A stretch of 47,360 bases of DNA from an uncultured Pseudohongiella sp. (GCA_902597095.1 CACJWK010000018.1:1-47360), one strand, 5' to 3'. Numbered from the stretch's first letter, positions 29,307 to 40,064 are shown. The notes: generated from the sequence alone by a model not told the origin. Made by a program: numbers and translations.

Positions 29307-30680
29307 ATGGAAACCCTTGAATGGAACAGTGATATGATGGTCTCGGCTGTTGTTCTAGCTGTCACCTTCATTGCAATTTTCACCGAAGAAATTCACAAGA
29401 TACATCGGGTGAAGTGTGCCATGGCAGGCGCGGCTGCCATGATCGTAGTCGGCCAATTCATGGGGTTTTACAACCCTGACGAAGCGGTAGAGGCAATCGA
29501 TTGGAATGTTGTCTTTCTGCTCGGCGGCATGATGACCATTGTGGCTATCATGATCCCTACCGGCGGCTTCCAGCAGCTTGCGTACTGGGCTGCAGATTTT
29601 AGTAAGGGCCGACTGTTCCTTCTGCTTGCTCTGATCGGCTCCCTAGTTACAGGGCTTTCGCTGCTTCTGGATAATGTCACGACGGTGGTAATCTTTGGCC
29701 CACTGATCATTCTCATATGTCAGTCTCTGCGGGTTACCCCGATACCTTTTCTGCTGGCTGCAGCGCTGCTTTCTGATACCGGTGGTGTGGCCACGCTGGT
29801 AGGGGATCCACCTAACCTGATGATTGGTTCAGCCTTCGGCATCGACTTCAATACCTTCCTGATTCATATGGGAGGCATGGTGCTGGTCGCATGGCTGGTG
29901 GTACTGGCAATGTTACGGGTGTTGTTTAAAGAAGAGCTGGCTGTCAAGCCGCATGAATTAGAACTGACTGACCGGGTGCCACTGTCTGATCCGAAGACCT
30001 GGTACGGCGCAATCGGCGTTCTTGGCATTATGGTGATCGGATTCATAATGCATAATGCCCTGCACTGGGAGCCCTGGTTTGTGACGGCGCTTGGGCTTAC
30101 CGCTCTTGCGTTTATCGGGAAAGACCTGGATATGGAAGAGGCCTTTGCCCATACGGAACTGGCGCTTCTGATGTTTTTTATCTCACTGTTCATCATCGTC
30201 GGTGGCGTTGAGCACAGCCAGTTTCTCGAATTTCTCGGACAATTCATCATCCCATTCGTTGAGTCTGACCTGCTCACTGCGACCCTGCTCCTCATGTGGG
30301 TAGCCGCAATCCTGTCTGCGGCAATCGACAACATTCCGTTTACTGCCGCGATGATCCCGATCATTGCCGGCATGGAAGCGCAAGGGATAAACGTCACGCC
30401 TCTGTTCTGGGGTCTGGCCGCTGGTGTGGGCATGGGTGGCAACGGGACTCACATCGGCTCAACCGCCAATGTGTTTATCGTGACTATTTCGGAAAAAATG
30501 GCGAAAGATGCCGGGGATCCCTCGCTGGCGATCACGCCCGGTTTGTGGATGAGGAAAGGACTGCCGGTGATGCTGGTTACGCTGATAACGTGCACCATAA
30601 TTATGTACGTCTTCTGGGGCTTTTTCTCAGCGCCCATTGAGACCGCTACAGTTGTAGGGGAGACCATGGGCGGGCACTAG
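29307..30680 (+). CDS. nhaD: ArsB/NhaD-type ion transporter (probable Na+/H+ antiporter)
   Basis: 457 residues, about 11-12 transmembrane helices, ion-transporter superfamily. It has the two inverted-repeat signatures LLLDNVTTVVIFGPL and AAIDNIPFTAAMIPI, with the conserved Asp-Asn pairs, and the re-entrant motifs LVGDPPNLMIGS and GGNGTHIGSTANV. NhaD proteins export sodium in exchange for protons, fitting a saline habitat. The wider family also includes arsenite and P-protein transporters, so the substrate is inferred. AAGGAA precedes the ATG. It ends at a strong terminator. Confidence 0.85.
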   Translation: METLEWNSDMMVSAVVLAVTFIAIFTEEIHKIHRVKCAMAGAAAMIVVGQFMGFYNPDEAVEAIDWNVVFLLGGMMTIVAIMIPTGGFQQLAYWAADFSKGRLFLLLALIGSLVTGLSLLLDNVTTVVIFGPLIILICQSLRVTPIPFLLAAALLSDTGGVATLVGDPPNLMIGSAFGIDFNTFLIHMGGMVLVAWLVVLAMLRVLFKEELAVKPHELELTDRVPLSDPKTWYGAIGVLGIMVIGFIMHNALHWEPWFVTALGLTALAFIGKDLDMEEAFAHTELALLMFFISLFIIVGGVEHSQFLEFLGQFIIPFVESDLLTATLLLMWVAAILSAAIDNIPFTAAMIPIIAGMEAQGINVTPLFWGLAAGVGMGGNGTHIGSTANVFIVTISEKMAKDAGDPSLAITPGLWMRKGLPVMLVTLITCTIIMYVFWGFFSAPIETATVVGETMGGH

Positions 30681-30708
30681 TCTGACTTCCGGCTATAGCC
30701 AAACAAGG

Positions 30709-30746
30709 CGGGGCGTCTGGCTTATTCAGCCTGACGCCCCGTTTCT
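30709..30746 (+). terminator. Rho-independent terminator after the NhaD-like gene
   Basis: A 9-bp stem CGGGGCGTC / GACGCCCCG is extended inward by GGCT/AGCC past one T-T mismatch, and is followed by TTTCT. It lies 28 bp after the stop codon. Confidence 0.85.
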
Positions 30747-30812
30747 GTTCAACTATCCAGCTGGCTCCGATGCGCTTGCGCATCGGATCAGTCAACCTTC
30801 ATAATTCCAGCG

Positions 30813-31622
30813 ATGAGCGGATATTTTTTCAGTAAAGACTCTCTGTCCAAAGAAGACCGGGTTCTTCTGTTCGTGGGAAACCGTATTCTGGTACGCAACG
30901 GCGAATTTCTTTGGCGACGGGATCAGATTGCTGAAGAATTTATCGCGCAGGATACCATGATCAAAGTTTCTGACGGGCGGGAAGATTTTCTTGTCACCCG
31001 AGCACCTGCAGGCGTTGAATCCTTCCTCGATGCGGAGTTGAGTTCATTGCGTAGTCTTTTGTTCGGAGGTGACGAACGGGCGATGCTCGTGGCGGGCAAA
31101 GCCAACCAACTGCTCGACTGGCATGCTTCCCATCAGTTCTGCGGCTTCTGCGGCGAGAAAACCGTACCGGACCGCTCCGGCCAGGCCTTATTCTGTGACG
31201 CTTGTCAACACGCTTTTTTTCCTCGGATCAACCCCTGTGCCATCATGCTGGTGGTCAACGGGCCGCGGATTCTGCTTGCGAGAAATGCAAGGTACCGTAC
31301 CGGATTATACAGTTGCCTTGCGGGCTTCATTGAAGTGGGGGAGTCTGCTGAGGATACGGTCCGGCGTGAAGTCAAAGAAGAAGTGGATTTAAATGTGGGA
31401 GTGATTCGCTATTACAAAAGCCAGTCCTGGCCATTCCCATCACAACTGATGCTCGGTTTCTACGCCGATTATGCTTCAGGCGAAATTCGTCCGGAGCCGG
31501 GAGAGATCGAAGAAGCTCGCTGGTATGATATTCATGACTTACCTGCTGTTCCGTCAGCTAAAGTCAGCGTCGCCGGAGAGTTGATCGAGCACTATGTAAA
31601 AACCATGAGTTCTTCTCGGTGA
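30813..31622 (+). CDS. nudC: NAD(H) diphosphatase / RNA decapping Nudix hydrolase NudC
   Basis: 269 residues. Hydrolyses NADH and, in E. coli, removes NAD caps from RNA. A zinc ribbon with CGFC (Cys110, Cys113) and CDAC (Cys128, Cys131) comes before the Nudix box GFIEVGESAEDTVRREVKEEV (171-191, 21 residues: conserved G, E, REV, EE positions). The NADH-specific SQxWPFPxQLMLGF motif follows. The first 100 residues form the usual variable N-terminal domain. The ribosome binding site is weak. A terminator separates it from the preceding gene. Confidence 0.94.
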   Translation: MSGYFFSKDSLSKEDRVLLFVGNRILVRNGEFLWRRDQIAEEFIAQDTMIKVSDGREDFLVTRAPAGVESFLDAELSSLRSLLFGGDERAMLVAGKANQLLDWHASHQFCGFCGEKTVPDRSGQALFCDACQHAFFPRINPCAIMLVVNGPRILLARNARYRTGLYSCLAGFIEVGESAEDTVRREVKEEVDLNVGVIRYYKSQSWPFPSQLMLGFYADYASGEIRPEPGEIEEARWYDIHDLPAVPSAKVSVAGELIEHYVKTMSSSR

Positions 31623-31692
31623 CTTACAGCGGCAGTCATCCCCACTGAAAGGTGCATCTAGCACGGTTTATTGATAATCAAAGGAGCCTTGC

Positions 31693-32772
31693 GTGGAGTT
31701 TCTGAGTGAGTACGGCATGTTCGTCGCCAAGGCGGTGACTACAGTTATCGCGATCTTGGTCGTGACCAGCGTAGTCTTGGCGAGCGGGGGGCGAGGCAGA
31801 AGGACCGGTAAAAGAGGGACTGTTCGTGTAAGTAAGCTCAATGAGCACTTTGAAGAGCTGAGGGACTCGCTCAGAGAAGTGGTGCTGGATAAGGAAAGTC
31901 TGAAGAGCCTGCGGAAAGAAGAAAAAAAACAGGCCAAAGCCAATAAAAAAGAGGCAAAAGCTGTTCGTAAGAATCCGGCCGATAATCACTCGGATAATAG
32001 TTCGACAGTGGGCAGCAGTAAACGGGTGTATGTTATTAATTTCAAGGGAAATATTGCTGCTGACGCCGTTGTTTGTTTGCGCGAGGAAATAAGCGCAATT
32101 CTCTCTCTTGCTACTCGAGATGATGAGGTTCTGGTCAGATTGGAAAGCCCCGGAGGAATGGTTCACGCTTATGGCCTTGCTTCCTCGCAATTGGTCAGGC
32201 TGAAACATGCTCAGATTCCTTTGACCATTTGCGTTGACAAAGTCGCGGCCAGTGGTGGTTACATGATGGCGTGCCTGGCTGACAAATTGGTGGCAGCTCC
32301 GTTCGCGATTATCGGCTCAATCGGTGTGCTTGTTCAGTTGCCGAACTTTCATCGTGCGCTAAAAAAACATGAAGTGGATTACGAAATCATTAGCGCCGGA
32401 GAGTACAAGCGCACACTCACGACATTCGGTGAGATTACCGAGAAAGGCAGGGATAAGGTTCGTGAAGATGTCGAAACCATCCACGGCATTTTCAAACACT
32501 GGGTCAAGGAGCATCGGCCGAGTGTAGACATTGACAAGATTTCGACCGGGGAAACCTGGTTAGGCAGTCAGGCGAAAGAGCGCTATATGGTTGATGAAAT
32601 CCGCACCAGTGACGAATGTATCCTGTCTGCTTGTGAGACTGCAGACGTCTTTGAGGTCGAGTATGAGCTTCCCAAATCAATACAGGAAAAGTTGGGTGCT
32701 GCGTTCGAGAGCGCGATTGAAAAGGGATTTTCTCAATTAGTCAATCAGCCGAATAATGATAAATTCCAGTAA
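31693..32772 (+). CDS. sohB: Inner-membrane protease SohB (S49 family)
   Basis: 359 residues. An N-terminal transmembrane helix (about 10-30) is followed by a charged lysine-rich linker (70-95) and the S49 protease domain. The catalytic dyad is Ser187 (VAASGGYMMA) and Lys239 (SAGEYKRTLT). SohB is a single-domain relative of signal peptide peptidase SppA and is thought to act in the periplasm. Start is GTG at 31693 with AAGGAG seven bases upstream. acuI follows after 44 bp. Confidence 0.93.
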   Translation: MEFLSEYGMFVAKAVTTVIAILVVTSVVLASGGRGRRTGKRGTVRVSKLNEHFEELRDSLREVVLDKESLKSLRKEEKKQAKANKKEAKAVRKNPADNHSDNSSTVGSSKRVYVINFKGNIAADAVVCLREEISAILSLATRDDEVLVRLESPGGMVHAYGLASSQLVRLKHAQIPLTICVDKVAASGGYMMACLADKLVAAPFAIIGSIGVLVQLPNFHRALKKHEVDYEIISAGEYKRTLTTFGEITEKGRDKVREDVETIHGIFKHWVKEHRPSVDIDKISTGETWLGSQAKERYMVDEIRTSDECILSACETADVFEVEYELPKSIQEKLGAAFESAIEKGFSQLVNQPNNDKFQ

Positions 32773-32816
32773 ATTCGAACAGCAGGCGTTTTTCCATTAA
32801 TATAAGGAGGCGGCAA

Positions 32817-33812
32817 GTGTCCCAGTATAGAGCGTACGAAGTTGTTGAAGTCGCAGACAAGCAGTATCAGGGGTCTTTGGTTGAAAAAAATGAAGCTGAC
32901 TTGCCTAATGGCGAGCTCCTTGTAGAGGTTCTGTATTCCTCCCTGAACTATAAAGACGCGCTGTCGGCCAGTGGTAATAAAGGGGTTACGCGTCACTATC
33001 CACACGTCCCCGGAATAGATGCAGTGGGCACCGTACTTTCTTCTGACGATGATCAGTTTTCCGAGGGCCAGGCAGTGCTGATTACAGGTTACGATCTTGG
33101 GATGAATACGTCCGGCGGGTTTGGTCAGCGCATCAGAGTACCGGCCTCATGGGTTGCCCCACTCCCTTCCGGCATGGATCCCGCTACGAGCATGCGTCTT
33201 GGTACAGCGGGGCTCACAGCTGGTTTATGTATAGATGCCCTGCTCAAGAACGGTCTTGAAGTTGATCATGGAGAGGTGTTGGTTACTGGAGCTACCGGTG
33301 GCGTTGGTATCATCGCAATCGGTATTCTCGCCAAATTGGGCTTTCAGGTCGTTGCCAGCACAGGTAAGCCAGAAGCGGGACAGGTGTTAAAAACCATGGG
33401 TGCAAGCGAAATCATTGACCGGAATGAGCTCAGCGAGTCCTCTTCGAGGCCTTTGCTGCCTGAGAGGTGGGCAGCGGCCGTAGACGTGGTTGGTGGCGAT
33501 ACGCTGTTTAACGTAATCAAAGGCTTGAAGTATGGCGGTAGTGTGGCAGCCTGTGGTCTCGTGCAGTCGCCCGTGTTTCAGGCCTCCGTCTTGCCCTTTA
33601 TTCTCCGGGGCGTCAATTTGTTAGGGGTTGATTCTGTTGAGTTGCCGCTGCTACAAAAAGAACGGATCTGGAGCAAGCTTGCCGGCGACTGGAAAGTAGA
33701 GGCTTTGGATCAGGTTTGTACGGAAATTGGGTTGGATCAGTTGGAAGCCAGCTTGGCTACGATACTGTCTGGCGGCGCTGTCGGACGCTATCTCCTCAAC
33801 TTGCAGCGTTAA
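32817..33812 (+). CDS. acuI: Acryloyl-CoA reductase AcuI / YhdH-type oxidoreductase
   Basis: 331 residues of the zinc-free medium-chain dehydrogenase subfamily YhdH/YhfP/AcuI. LNYKDALSASGNKGVTRHYPHVPGIDAVGTV is the family N-terminus, ITGYDLGMNTSGGFGQ the middle motif, and VLVTGATGGVGIIAIGILAKLG the NADPH-binding segment. AcuI reduces toxic acryloyl-CoA to propionyl-CoA and is common in marine bacteria that meet DMSP-derived acrylate. No other DMSP genes are present, so a more general detoxifying role is equally likely. Start is GTG at 32817 with a strong AAGGAGG. Confidence 0.9.
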   Translation: MSQYRAYEVVEVADKQYQGSLVEKNEADLPNGELLVEVLYSSLNYKDALSASGNKGVTRHYPHVPGIDAVGTVLSSDDDQFSEGQAVLITGYDLGMNTSGGFGQRIRVPASWVAPLPSGMDPATSMRLGTAGLTAGLCIDALLKNGLEVDHGEVLVTGATGGVGIIAIGILAKLGFQVVASTGKPEAGQVLKTMGASEIIDRNELSESSSRPLLPERWAAAVDVVGGDTLFNVIKGLKYGGSVAACGLVQSPVFQASVLPFILRGVNLLGVDSVELPLLQKERIWSKLAGDWKVEALDQVCTEIGLDQLEASLATILSGGAVGRYLLNLQR

Positions 33813-33971
33813 TCAGCGACAGGCACTGTTGTTCTGGCTATCTAGTTTTCCCAGCAAGTGCCGTGTGGGGCATTCGAGGTTGCCCGGTGGAATCGAATAA
33901 CCCGGGATATCGGTTACGAGGCAGCAACCATGTTCGAGTTCGGTGAAACCCCGCGAGAGTATCTGGCGTTG

Positions 33972-36900
33972 CTAATTTAGGTTGGGCGCTAGTAGGCGAG
34001 TGAGCTCGTCGACCGGGAAATTCTTGCGCCTTGATAGGTCGCTGACTTGCTCTGCTGTGATTTTTCCGACCGGGAAATATTTGCTGTCAGGATGGGCGAA
34101 GTAAAAACCACTTACAGTTGCGGCCGGAGTCATTGCATAGCTCTCTGTGAGTTCAACGCCGATATTCTGCCGGGCATTCAGCAGTTCAAATAAGATTTCT
34201 TTTTCGGAGTGATCAGGGCATGCCGGATAGCCGGGCGCTGGCCGGATACCCTGGTAGGCTTCCTTGATGAGCTCTTCATTGCCAAAGGCCTCTTCAGGCT
34301 GATAACCCCAGAGTTCTTTCCGAACTTTTTCGTGCATGTGTTCAGCGAAAGCTTCGGCCAGGCGGTCTGCCAGAGCTTTTACCATAAGCGCGTTGTAGTC
34401 ATTCTGCTCTGCTTCGTACTTTCTGGCTAATTCCTCCGCGCCGATCCCTGCCGTGACCACAAAGCCACCGAGATAATCCTGCTTTCCTGAAGACTCGGGG
34501 GCGACAAAATCTGCGAGGCAAAGTTGTGTTTCCTCTCCTGCTTTGACTGTCTGCTGTCTGAGGAAATGCAGAGTTGCAGCGGGTTGGTCTTCTCCATGTT
34601 CATGCCAGACAGTGATGTCATTGGCGCCGGATCGATTCGCCGGCCAGAACCCAACGACGGCCTTTGCTCTCAGGTTTCCGGAAGTGATGATCTCATCCAG
34701 CATTGCTCTGGCATCGTGGAAGAGGTCTTGAGCCGCCTTTCCTACCTTATGGTCATTTAGGATTGCCGGAAACTTTCCTGCCAGAGACCAAGTGATGAAG
34801 AAGGGCGTCCAATCGATATAGGGAATCAGTTTTTCAAGTGAGTAATCGTCGTAAATTTTCGTGCCTAAAAAACTCGGTCGCACAGGGTCAAAGGACTGCC
34901 AGCTCGCCGGATAAGCATGCTGGTTGGCTAGCTCGTAGGGCATCAGCTGCCTAGATGCAGCGCGATTAGCTGAACGGGCCCTGATTTCGGCATATTCGTT
35001 CCGGATCTGATCGCAGTAATCAGGTTTGCCTTTCTTGTTCAGCAGGCGACTCACCACAGTGACGCTGCGTGAGGCGTCGGGCACATAGATGGTGGCGTCG
35101 TTTGAGTAGTTTTCCTCAATTTTTACTGCAGTATGGGCTTTAGAAGTTGTGGCTCCGCCGATCATTAGCGGGATCTCAAACTCCAGCCGCTGCATTTCTT
35201 TGGCTACGTGAACCATTTCATCCAGTGAAGGGGTTATCAGCCCGCTCAGCCCGATGATATCGACTTGTTGTTCGCGAGCGACCTGAAGGATTTTATCGCA
35301 GGGAACCATCACGCCTAGATCGATCACTTCATAGTTGTTGCATCCAAGTACAACCCCAACGATATTTTTGCCGATGTCGTGCACGTCGCCCTTTACCGTT
35401 GCCAGCAGAATCTTTCCTTTAGTTTGGACGGCATCTCCGGTCTTCTCAGCTTCGATATACGGGAGTAGGTAAGCAACAGCTTGTTTCATCACTCGAGCGC
35501 TTTTGACGACCTGTGGGAGGAACATTTTCCCGGCCCCGAACAGATCGCCAACTTCCCCCATGCCTTCCATCAGCGGGCCTTCAATGACTTCGATAGGTCG
35601 GTTCGCCTGTTGTCGTGCTTCCTCAGTATCCTCTTCGATGAACTTAGTGATTCCTTTGATCAGAGAATAGCTGAGACGTTTTTCGACCGGGCGTTCACGC
35701 CAGCTGAGATCCTCTGTGGTTGCCGTAGGGTCGGTGTCAGTATAAGTTTGTGCGACCTCCATAAGCCGTTCAGTTGCATCAGGTCGTCGATTCAGAACGA
35801 CATCTTCGACCGCATCCTTGAGGTCCTTCGCGATCTCATCGTAAACAGCCAGTTGTCCGGCGTTCACAATTCCCATCGTCAGGCCAGCTTTGATGGCGTG
35901 GTAAAGAAAGACCGAATGGATGGCTTCTCTGACGGCATTGTTGCCGCGGAATGAGAAGGAAACATTGCTGACGCCTCCGGAAATGAGCGCACTGGGTAGA
36001 TTGGCTTTTATATAGCGGCAGCATTCGATGAAATCGACAGCATAATTGTTGTGCTCCTCAATGCCAGTGGCGATGGCAAATATATTTGGATCAAAAATGA
36101 TGTCCTCTGCTGGGAAGCTCAGTTTCTGGGTGAGCAGCTCATAGCTTCGCGTGCAGATCTCGATTTTCCTTTCGAGGGTGTCTGCCTGGCCATTTTCGTC
36201 GAAGGCCATCACGATGACTGCAGCACCATACTTCAGGCACAGTGATGCCTTCGCCAGGAAGTCTTCCTCACCCTCCTTTAAGCTGATCGAGTTAACAATA
36301 GATTTGCCCTGAGTGCACTTCAGGCCTATTTCGATGATTTCCCATTTTGAAGAGTCGAGCATCATGGGGACTCTGCTGATGTCCGGCTCGCTTGCAACTA
36401 ACTTTAGAAACTTGTCCATAGCCGCTTGGGAATCGAGCATGCCTTCATCCATGTTGATGTCGATGATCTGGGCGCCAGCTTCGACTTGTTGTCTGGCGAC
36501 TTCCAGCGCTTCGTCAAAATTTTCCTCTTTGATTAACCGCGCAAAGCGGGCGGAGCCGGTTACGTTGGTTCTCTCACCGACATTCACAAACAGAGATTCG
36601 GGAGTCATTGTGAAGGCTTCCAGGCCGCTCAATCTGCAGGCTGGTTTGATGTCCGGGGCTTTGCGAGGCGGTACACCTTTCGTGACTTTGGCGAGCTCTG
36701 CGATGTGCGCGGGTGTCGTGCCGCAGCATCCTCCGATAATGTTGACGAATCCTGAATGAGCAAATTCGCCAACCAGCGAAGCCATTTCGGCTGGCGATTG
36801 GTCATACTCACCGAATTCATTGGGTAAGCCTGCGTTGGGGTGCGCGGACACCAAGATGGGCACACTCGACGCCATTTCTTCAATATGGGGTCTGAGCTGC

Positions 36901-37661
36901 TCAGCGCCCAACGCGCAGTTGAAACCGATAGAGAGGGCGCCGGCGTGGGCCATGGAATGACAGAATGCCGCAACGGTCTGTCCAGACAAAGTTCTACCGC
37001 TGGCGTCCGTAATGGTGCCTGAAATCATGATCGGCAGACTAAGCTCCCTGTCGGAGAAGCATTTGTGTACCGCAAATACTGCGGCTTTGGCGTTGAGTGT
37101 GTCGAACGAGGTTTCGATCATAACGATGTCGACTCCACCGTCGATCAGACCTTCGGTTGACGAATAATAATCATCGACCAGTTCATCGAAACTGGTATTT
37201 CTGAAGCCCGGATCGTTTACATCCGGCGATATCGATGCGCTTCGACTGGTTGGGCCGAGGATGCCTGCGACAAAGCGAGGCTTATCTGAATCAAGGTCGT
37301 TATATTGGTCAGCAGAGGTACGCGCTATCCGAGCGGCTTGAAGGTTCAGTTCGTAGGCGATTTGCTCCAGGTGATAGTCCGCCTGCGCCGCGCGAGTCGA
37401 GTTAAAGGTGTTGGTCTCGATGATGTCCGCGCCGGCTTCGAGGTAGGCGCAGTGGATTTCCCGGATTACATCGGGTTGAGTCAGGCTGAGCAGATCATTA
37501 TTGCCAGTCAGTTCATGGGGGAAGTCGGCGAAGCGCTCACCCCTGAATTCAGCGTCGGTAAGGCGTCGCGCCTGGATCATGGTCCCCATGGCGCCGTCGA
37601 GCAGCAAGATGCGTTCGGATAGAAGCTGCTGAAGTCTGGTCTCGGTCTTAGTGCTGTTCAT
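33972..37661 (-). CDS. metH: Cobalamin-dependent methionine synthase MetH
   Basis: 1229 residues, all four modules present in order: homocysteine-binding barrel (zinc cysteines in FNCALG and GGCCGTTP), pterin-binding barrel ([27 protein letters not shown]), B12-binding domain ([11 protein letters not shown] with the lower-ligand His, then [13 protein letters not shown] and [11 protein letters not shown]) and the SAM-binding reactivation domain ([22 protein letters not shown]). It makes methionine from homocysteine and methyltetrahydrofolate. ATGs at 37661 (MNSTKTET) and 37673 (MTSK) are both possible and neither has a good ribosome binding site. It is divergent from nfuA. Confidence 0.96.
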   Translation of the reverse strand: MNSTKTETRLQQLLSERILLLDGAMGTMIQARRLTDAEFRGERFADFPHELTGNNDLLSLTQPDVIREIHCAYLEAGADIIETNTFNSTRAAQADYHLEQIAYELNLQAARIARTSADQYNDLDSDKPRFVAGILGPTSRSASISPDVNDPGFRNTSFDELVDDYYSSTEGLIDGGVDIVMIETSFDTLNAKAAVFAVHKCFSDRELSLPIMISGTITDASGRTLSGQTVAAFCHSMAHAGALSIGFNCALGAEQLRPHIEEMASSVPILVSAHPNAGLPNEFGEYDQSPAEMASLVGEFAHSGFVNIIGGCCGTTPAHIAELAKVTKGVPPRKAPDIKPACRLSGLEAFTMTPESLFVNVGERTNVTGSARFARLIKEENFDEALEVARQQVEAGAQIIDINMDEGMLDSQAAMDKFLKLVASEPDISRVPMMLDSSKWEIIEIGLKCTQGKSIVNSISLKEGEEDFLAKASLCLKYGAAVIVMAFDENGQADTLERKIEICTRSYELLTQKLSFPAEDIIFDPNIFAIATGIEEHNNYAVDFIECCRYIKANLPSALISGGVSNVSFSFRGNNAVREAIHSVFLYHAIKAGLTMGIVNAGQLAVYDEIAKDLKDAVEDVVLNRRPDATERLMEVAQTYTDTDPTATTEDLSWRERPVEKRLSYSLIKGITKFIEEDTEEARQQANRPIEVIEGPLMEGMGEVGDLFGAGKMFLPQVVKSARVMKQAVAYLLPYIEAEKTGDAVQTKGKILLATVKGDVHDIGKNIVGVVLGCNNYEVIDLGVMVPCDKILQVAREQQVDIIGLSGLITPSLDEMVHVAKEMQRLEFEIPLMIGGATTSKAHTAVKIEENYSNDATIYVPDASRSVTVVSRLLNKKGKPDYCDQIRNEYAEIRARSANRAASRQLMPYELANQHAYPASWQSFDPVRPSFLGTKIYDDYSLEKLIPYIDWTPFFITWSLAGKFPAILNDHKVGKAAQDLFHDARAMLDEIITSGNLRAKAVVGFWPANRSGANDITVWHEHGEDQPAATLHFLRQQTVKAGEETQLCLADFVAPESSGKQDYLGGFVVTAGIGAEELARKYEAEQNDYNALMVKALADRLAEAFAEHMHEKVRKELWGYQPEEAFGNEELIKEAYQGIRPAPGYPACPDHSEKEILFELLNARQNIGVELTESYAMTPAATVSGFYFAHPDSKYFPVGKITAEQVSDLSRRKNFPVDELTRLLAPNLN

Positions 37662-37829
37662 TTTGGATGTCATCTGGAAGGGCCGCAATTCTATCAGAAG
37701 CGCTGGGGCGGAGTCAGTTAGTGAGCCCAACGCATACTTGCGTGAAGCTGAGTGTTTTACTCAGGTATTCTCAAGCTCAAAACGATCAGTTATCATGCAA
37801 CGGATCACTCATCGACCTCCGGGCTTGCA

Positions 37830-38411
37830 ATGGTAACCATCACTGAATCGGCACAAGAGTACCTGCTCGAGTTGCTGGGAAAGCAAAACGTACCTGACAT
37901 AGCTGTCAGGGTGTTTATTCTGGATGCGGGAACACCGAGGGCAGAAACCTGCATCTCGTTCTGTAGACCGGGCGAAGAAAAGGACAGTGATGAAATTCAG
38001 GAGCTTAACGGATTTAAGGCGTTCATCGATCAGCCAAGCGTGCCTTTTCTCGAGGACGCGGTAGTTGATTTTCAGAAGGACTCGATGGGCGGTCAGCTGA
38101 CCATTAAAGCGCCCAATTCGAGATTACCCAAAATATCGGAAGACAGCTCTCTGGAAGATCGCGTGAACTACATCCTGTATAACGAGATTAACCCCGGTCT
38201 TGCTGCGCATGGAGGCATGGTCTCTCTCGAAGAAATATTTGATGAGTCAGTTGCGGTCTTGCGCTTTGGCGGGGGTTGTCAGGGATGTGGAATGGTCGAT
38301 GTGACGCTGAAGGATGGCGTCGAGAAAACTCTGCTAGAGCAAATTCCCCAGCTGACGGAAGTGCGTGATGTGACCGATCATTCAGTAAAAGAGAACGCGT
38401 ACTACCAGTAA
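37830..38411 (+). CDS. nfuA: Fe-S biogenesis scaffold/carrier protein NfuA
   Basis: 193 residues. The N-terminal degenerate A-type domain ([24 protein letters not shown]) lacks the usual cysteine set. The C-terminal Nfu domain has [16 protein letters not shown] and the cluster-binding [16 protein letters not shown]. It carries 4Fe-4S clusters to target enzymes, especially under stress. Cluster users here include TtcA. The start at 37830 aligns with family N-termini. Confidence 0.94.
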   Translation: MVTITESAQEYLLELLGKQNVPDIAVRVFILDAGTPRAETCISFCRPGEEKDSDEIQELNGFKAFIDQPSVPFLEDAVVDFQKDSMGGQLTIKAPNSRLPKISEDSSLEDRVNYILYNEINPGLAAHGGMVSLEEIFDESVAVLRFGGGCQGCGMVDVTLKDGVEKTLLEQIPQLTEVRDVTDHSVKENAYYQ

Positions 38412-38430
38412 GGAAGTAATTGACCTGCGC

Positions 38431-39102
38431 TTATTCTTCCGTCTGTTTGTAAGCGATCTGGAGAGACGTATAGATTGCGTTCTTGAAACCGGGTTGACTG
38501 GCATCGAGCGTCTGAAGAATGCCTACCAGAACTTCATTGTCTTCCCGGCCGCTCCACAATTTTCGGTAGGTCCCGTCTTTATAACCGTTGTCCTGCCTGA
38601 AAAAGTTGAGCACGTTTTTCCCGACGTACTGACGAAACAGCTCGGTCCAGTCTAGCTGGCAGTCCGTCATGATACTGGCAAAAACTGCTATCTCAATTCG
38701 GCGTGCAGCTGAAAGACCAATCAGTAGCTCAATCTTCTCAAGCAAAGGCAAAACATCCAGTCGGTAGGTGCTCCCGTCGAACTGTAGTTCGTGCGTCACT
38801 GAGATTTCAGACATCGCTGACTGAAGGGCTTCTCGCGCTCCTGCATCACTGCCATCGCCGTGCCGCAGGAGCATTTCTGACAAAATAAAATGCCAGATGT
38901 CAATGAGTTCCATTTGCAGTTGAGCAAGATCAAGTTCTTGTTTCTTCCACCACTTCCAGCCGTGGTGTTCGATGGCCTCTGCTCCCTCAATGACCACGGC
39001 CCTAAGATACGGATAGCGCGCCTGTTTCCAGTCCGGGTCGACTTTGCTGTTCATGCTCTGCTGCATGCGCAGCATAACGTCAATCTGGTCAACAGTAAGC
39101 AT
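38431..39102 (-). CDS. Dimeric dUTP diphosphatase (dUTPase-2 / MazG-like fold)
   Basis: 223 residues, all-helical. The metal-binding ExxE pairs are visible as VIEGAEAIEHHGWKWWKK and LQMELIDIWHFILSEML, followed by VGKNVLNFFRQDNGYKDGTYRKLW, which is typical of the dimeric dUTPase family seen in trypanosomes, Campylobacter and many marine gammaproteobacteria. It converts dUTP to dUMP, keeping uracil out of DNA. Unrelated to the trimeric Dut. It starts 27 bp after the small upstream gene on the same strand, so they are probably co-transcribed. Confidence 0.9.
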   Translation of the reverse strand: MLTVDQIDVMLRMQQSMNSKVDPDWKQARYPYLRAVVIEGAEAIEHHGWKWWKKQELDLAQLQMELIDIWHFILSEMLLRHGDGSDAGAREALQSAMSEISVTHELQFDGSTYRLDVLPLLEKIELLIGLSAARRIEIAVFASIMTDCQLDWTELFRQYVGKNVLNFFRQDNGYKDGTYRKLWSGREDNEVLVGILQTLDASQPGFKNAIYTSLQIAYKQTEE

Positions 39103-39129
39103 GGGGTCTACGGGTTCGGTGGCTCAAGG

Positions 39130-39387
39130 TTATTTTGTCACAACAGCCTGAAGCTTTGCCTGTTTTGCGAGGGCGCTGAGCATTTCTCTGCGGCTGCTCA
39201 GCATGTCGTGGTAGGATTTTCGTGTGGCAGCGACCTCGGCGTCATTCTCTTCGGCAGTGTCCAGTTCAGCCAGCCAGTTCTCCAACACCGCAATTTCGCT
39301 GTTCAGCTGGGCGGTGCCTTCGTCGATCAGTTTCTGGTCGATCGTGATATCGGTACTGTCAATCGCAGTGCGCTTATCGTCAGTCAT
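39130..39387 (-). CDS. Small coiled-coil hypothetical protein
   Basis: 85 residues, not recognised. Acidic, no membrane segment; about residues 18-80 form a likely helical hairpin (TIDQKLIDEGTAQLNSEI, LENWLAELDTAEEND, SYHDMLSSRREMLSAL). AGGTGGG just before the ATG at 39387 supports this start over an in-frame GTG three codons upstream. Immediately upstream of the dUTPase gene; whether the two work together is unknown. Confidence 0.65.
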   Translation of the reverse strand: MTDDKRTAIDSTDITIDQKLIDEGTAQLNSEIAVLENWLAELDTAEENDAEVAATRKSYHDMLSSRREMLSALAKQAKLQAVVTK

Positions 39388-39852
39388 TTTGCCCACCTAA
39401 CTCCACAGACCCCAATCCCATAGAGGAACAAGGTTGTAAACGGTATTTGCTCGTAAAATTGGCCGCAGCGACTGGCCTGCCACTGCCTCTGACGCCAGGG
39501 TCGCTCATTGTCTTGCGCGTTTTCCGCGATCAGACTCGGCAGTCAGGCTTTGTTGGCTGCCCAAGTCGGACCCGGTTTCGCAGAATCTCACAGAGCCCCT
39601 AGCTGGTCAAGATGCCCATCTGTTCCGGCGTCCGGCGTCGCTAAACGTCGCTTTGCACAGGCTGTGTCCACCCGCCCGGCAGTCCGGTCAGGCATGTGAG
39701 AGTGGTCCTGAGTTTTAATTTCTGTGCCCGTCACGTTGAGCAGTTTGGGCTGTTAGCGGACAGTAGAGTACGTGTTTCAGAATCGCCGCTATTGTGCCTC
39801 GGTCGATAACTCCGGCCTGTATCGGGCTTGGGAAGGTAATTGCGCTCGGGTC
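39388..39852. other. Gene-poor region before the tRNA-Glu promoter
   Basis: About 465 bp with no credible gene on either strand. A 63-codon plus-strand frame (39508-39699) has no ribosome binding site and an unnatural, Arg/Ser/Ala-rich composition. A short local duplication is present (CCGGCGT twice near 39624, with CGTCGC twice just after). I see no tRNA, terminator or known RNA here. Confidence 0.4.
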
Positions 39853-39881
39853 TTGACGGATGTACTTAAGCTCACTAGAAT
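39853..39881 (+). promoter_or_regulatory. Strong sigma-70 promoter of tRNA-Glu
   Basis: TTGACG (39853-39858), exactly 17 bases, then TAGAAT (39876-39881); each box is 5/6 of consensus. The bases after the -10 box (CCGCAGC) are GC-rich, as in stringently controlled stable-RNA promoters. The tRNA begins 49 bp downstream of the -10 box. Confidence 0.75.
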
Positions 39882-39930
39882 CCGCAGCTGCTTGGGGTTC
39901 CTCACGTCCGTCCCGAGCTTGAACAACTTA

Positions 39931-40006
<76 letters not shown>

Positions 40007-40026
40007 TATTATTTGGTTGATAAAAC

Positions 40027-40064
40027 AAAGGGTTACAGTCAAAACGCCTGTAACCCTTTTTATT
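40027..40064 (+). terminator. Rho-independent terminator after tRNA-Glu
   Basis: A 12-bp perfect stem AAAGGGTTACAG / CTGTAACCCTTT with a 9-base loop, followed by TTATTT. It starts 21 bp after the tRNA. Confidence 0.92.

Noticed and set aside
37674..37829. Cobalamin or SAM riboswitch upstream of metH
   Set aside because: The space shared with nfuA is only about 156 bp and I saw no B12-box or SAM-box-like core.
39508..39699. 63-codon plus-strand gene before the tRNA
   Set aside because: No ribosome binding site, biased composition and no recognisable motif.
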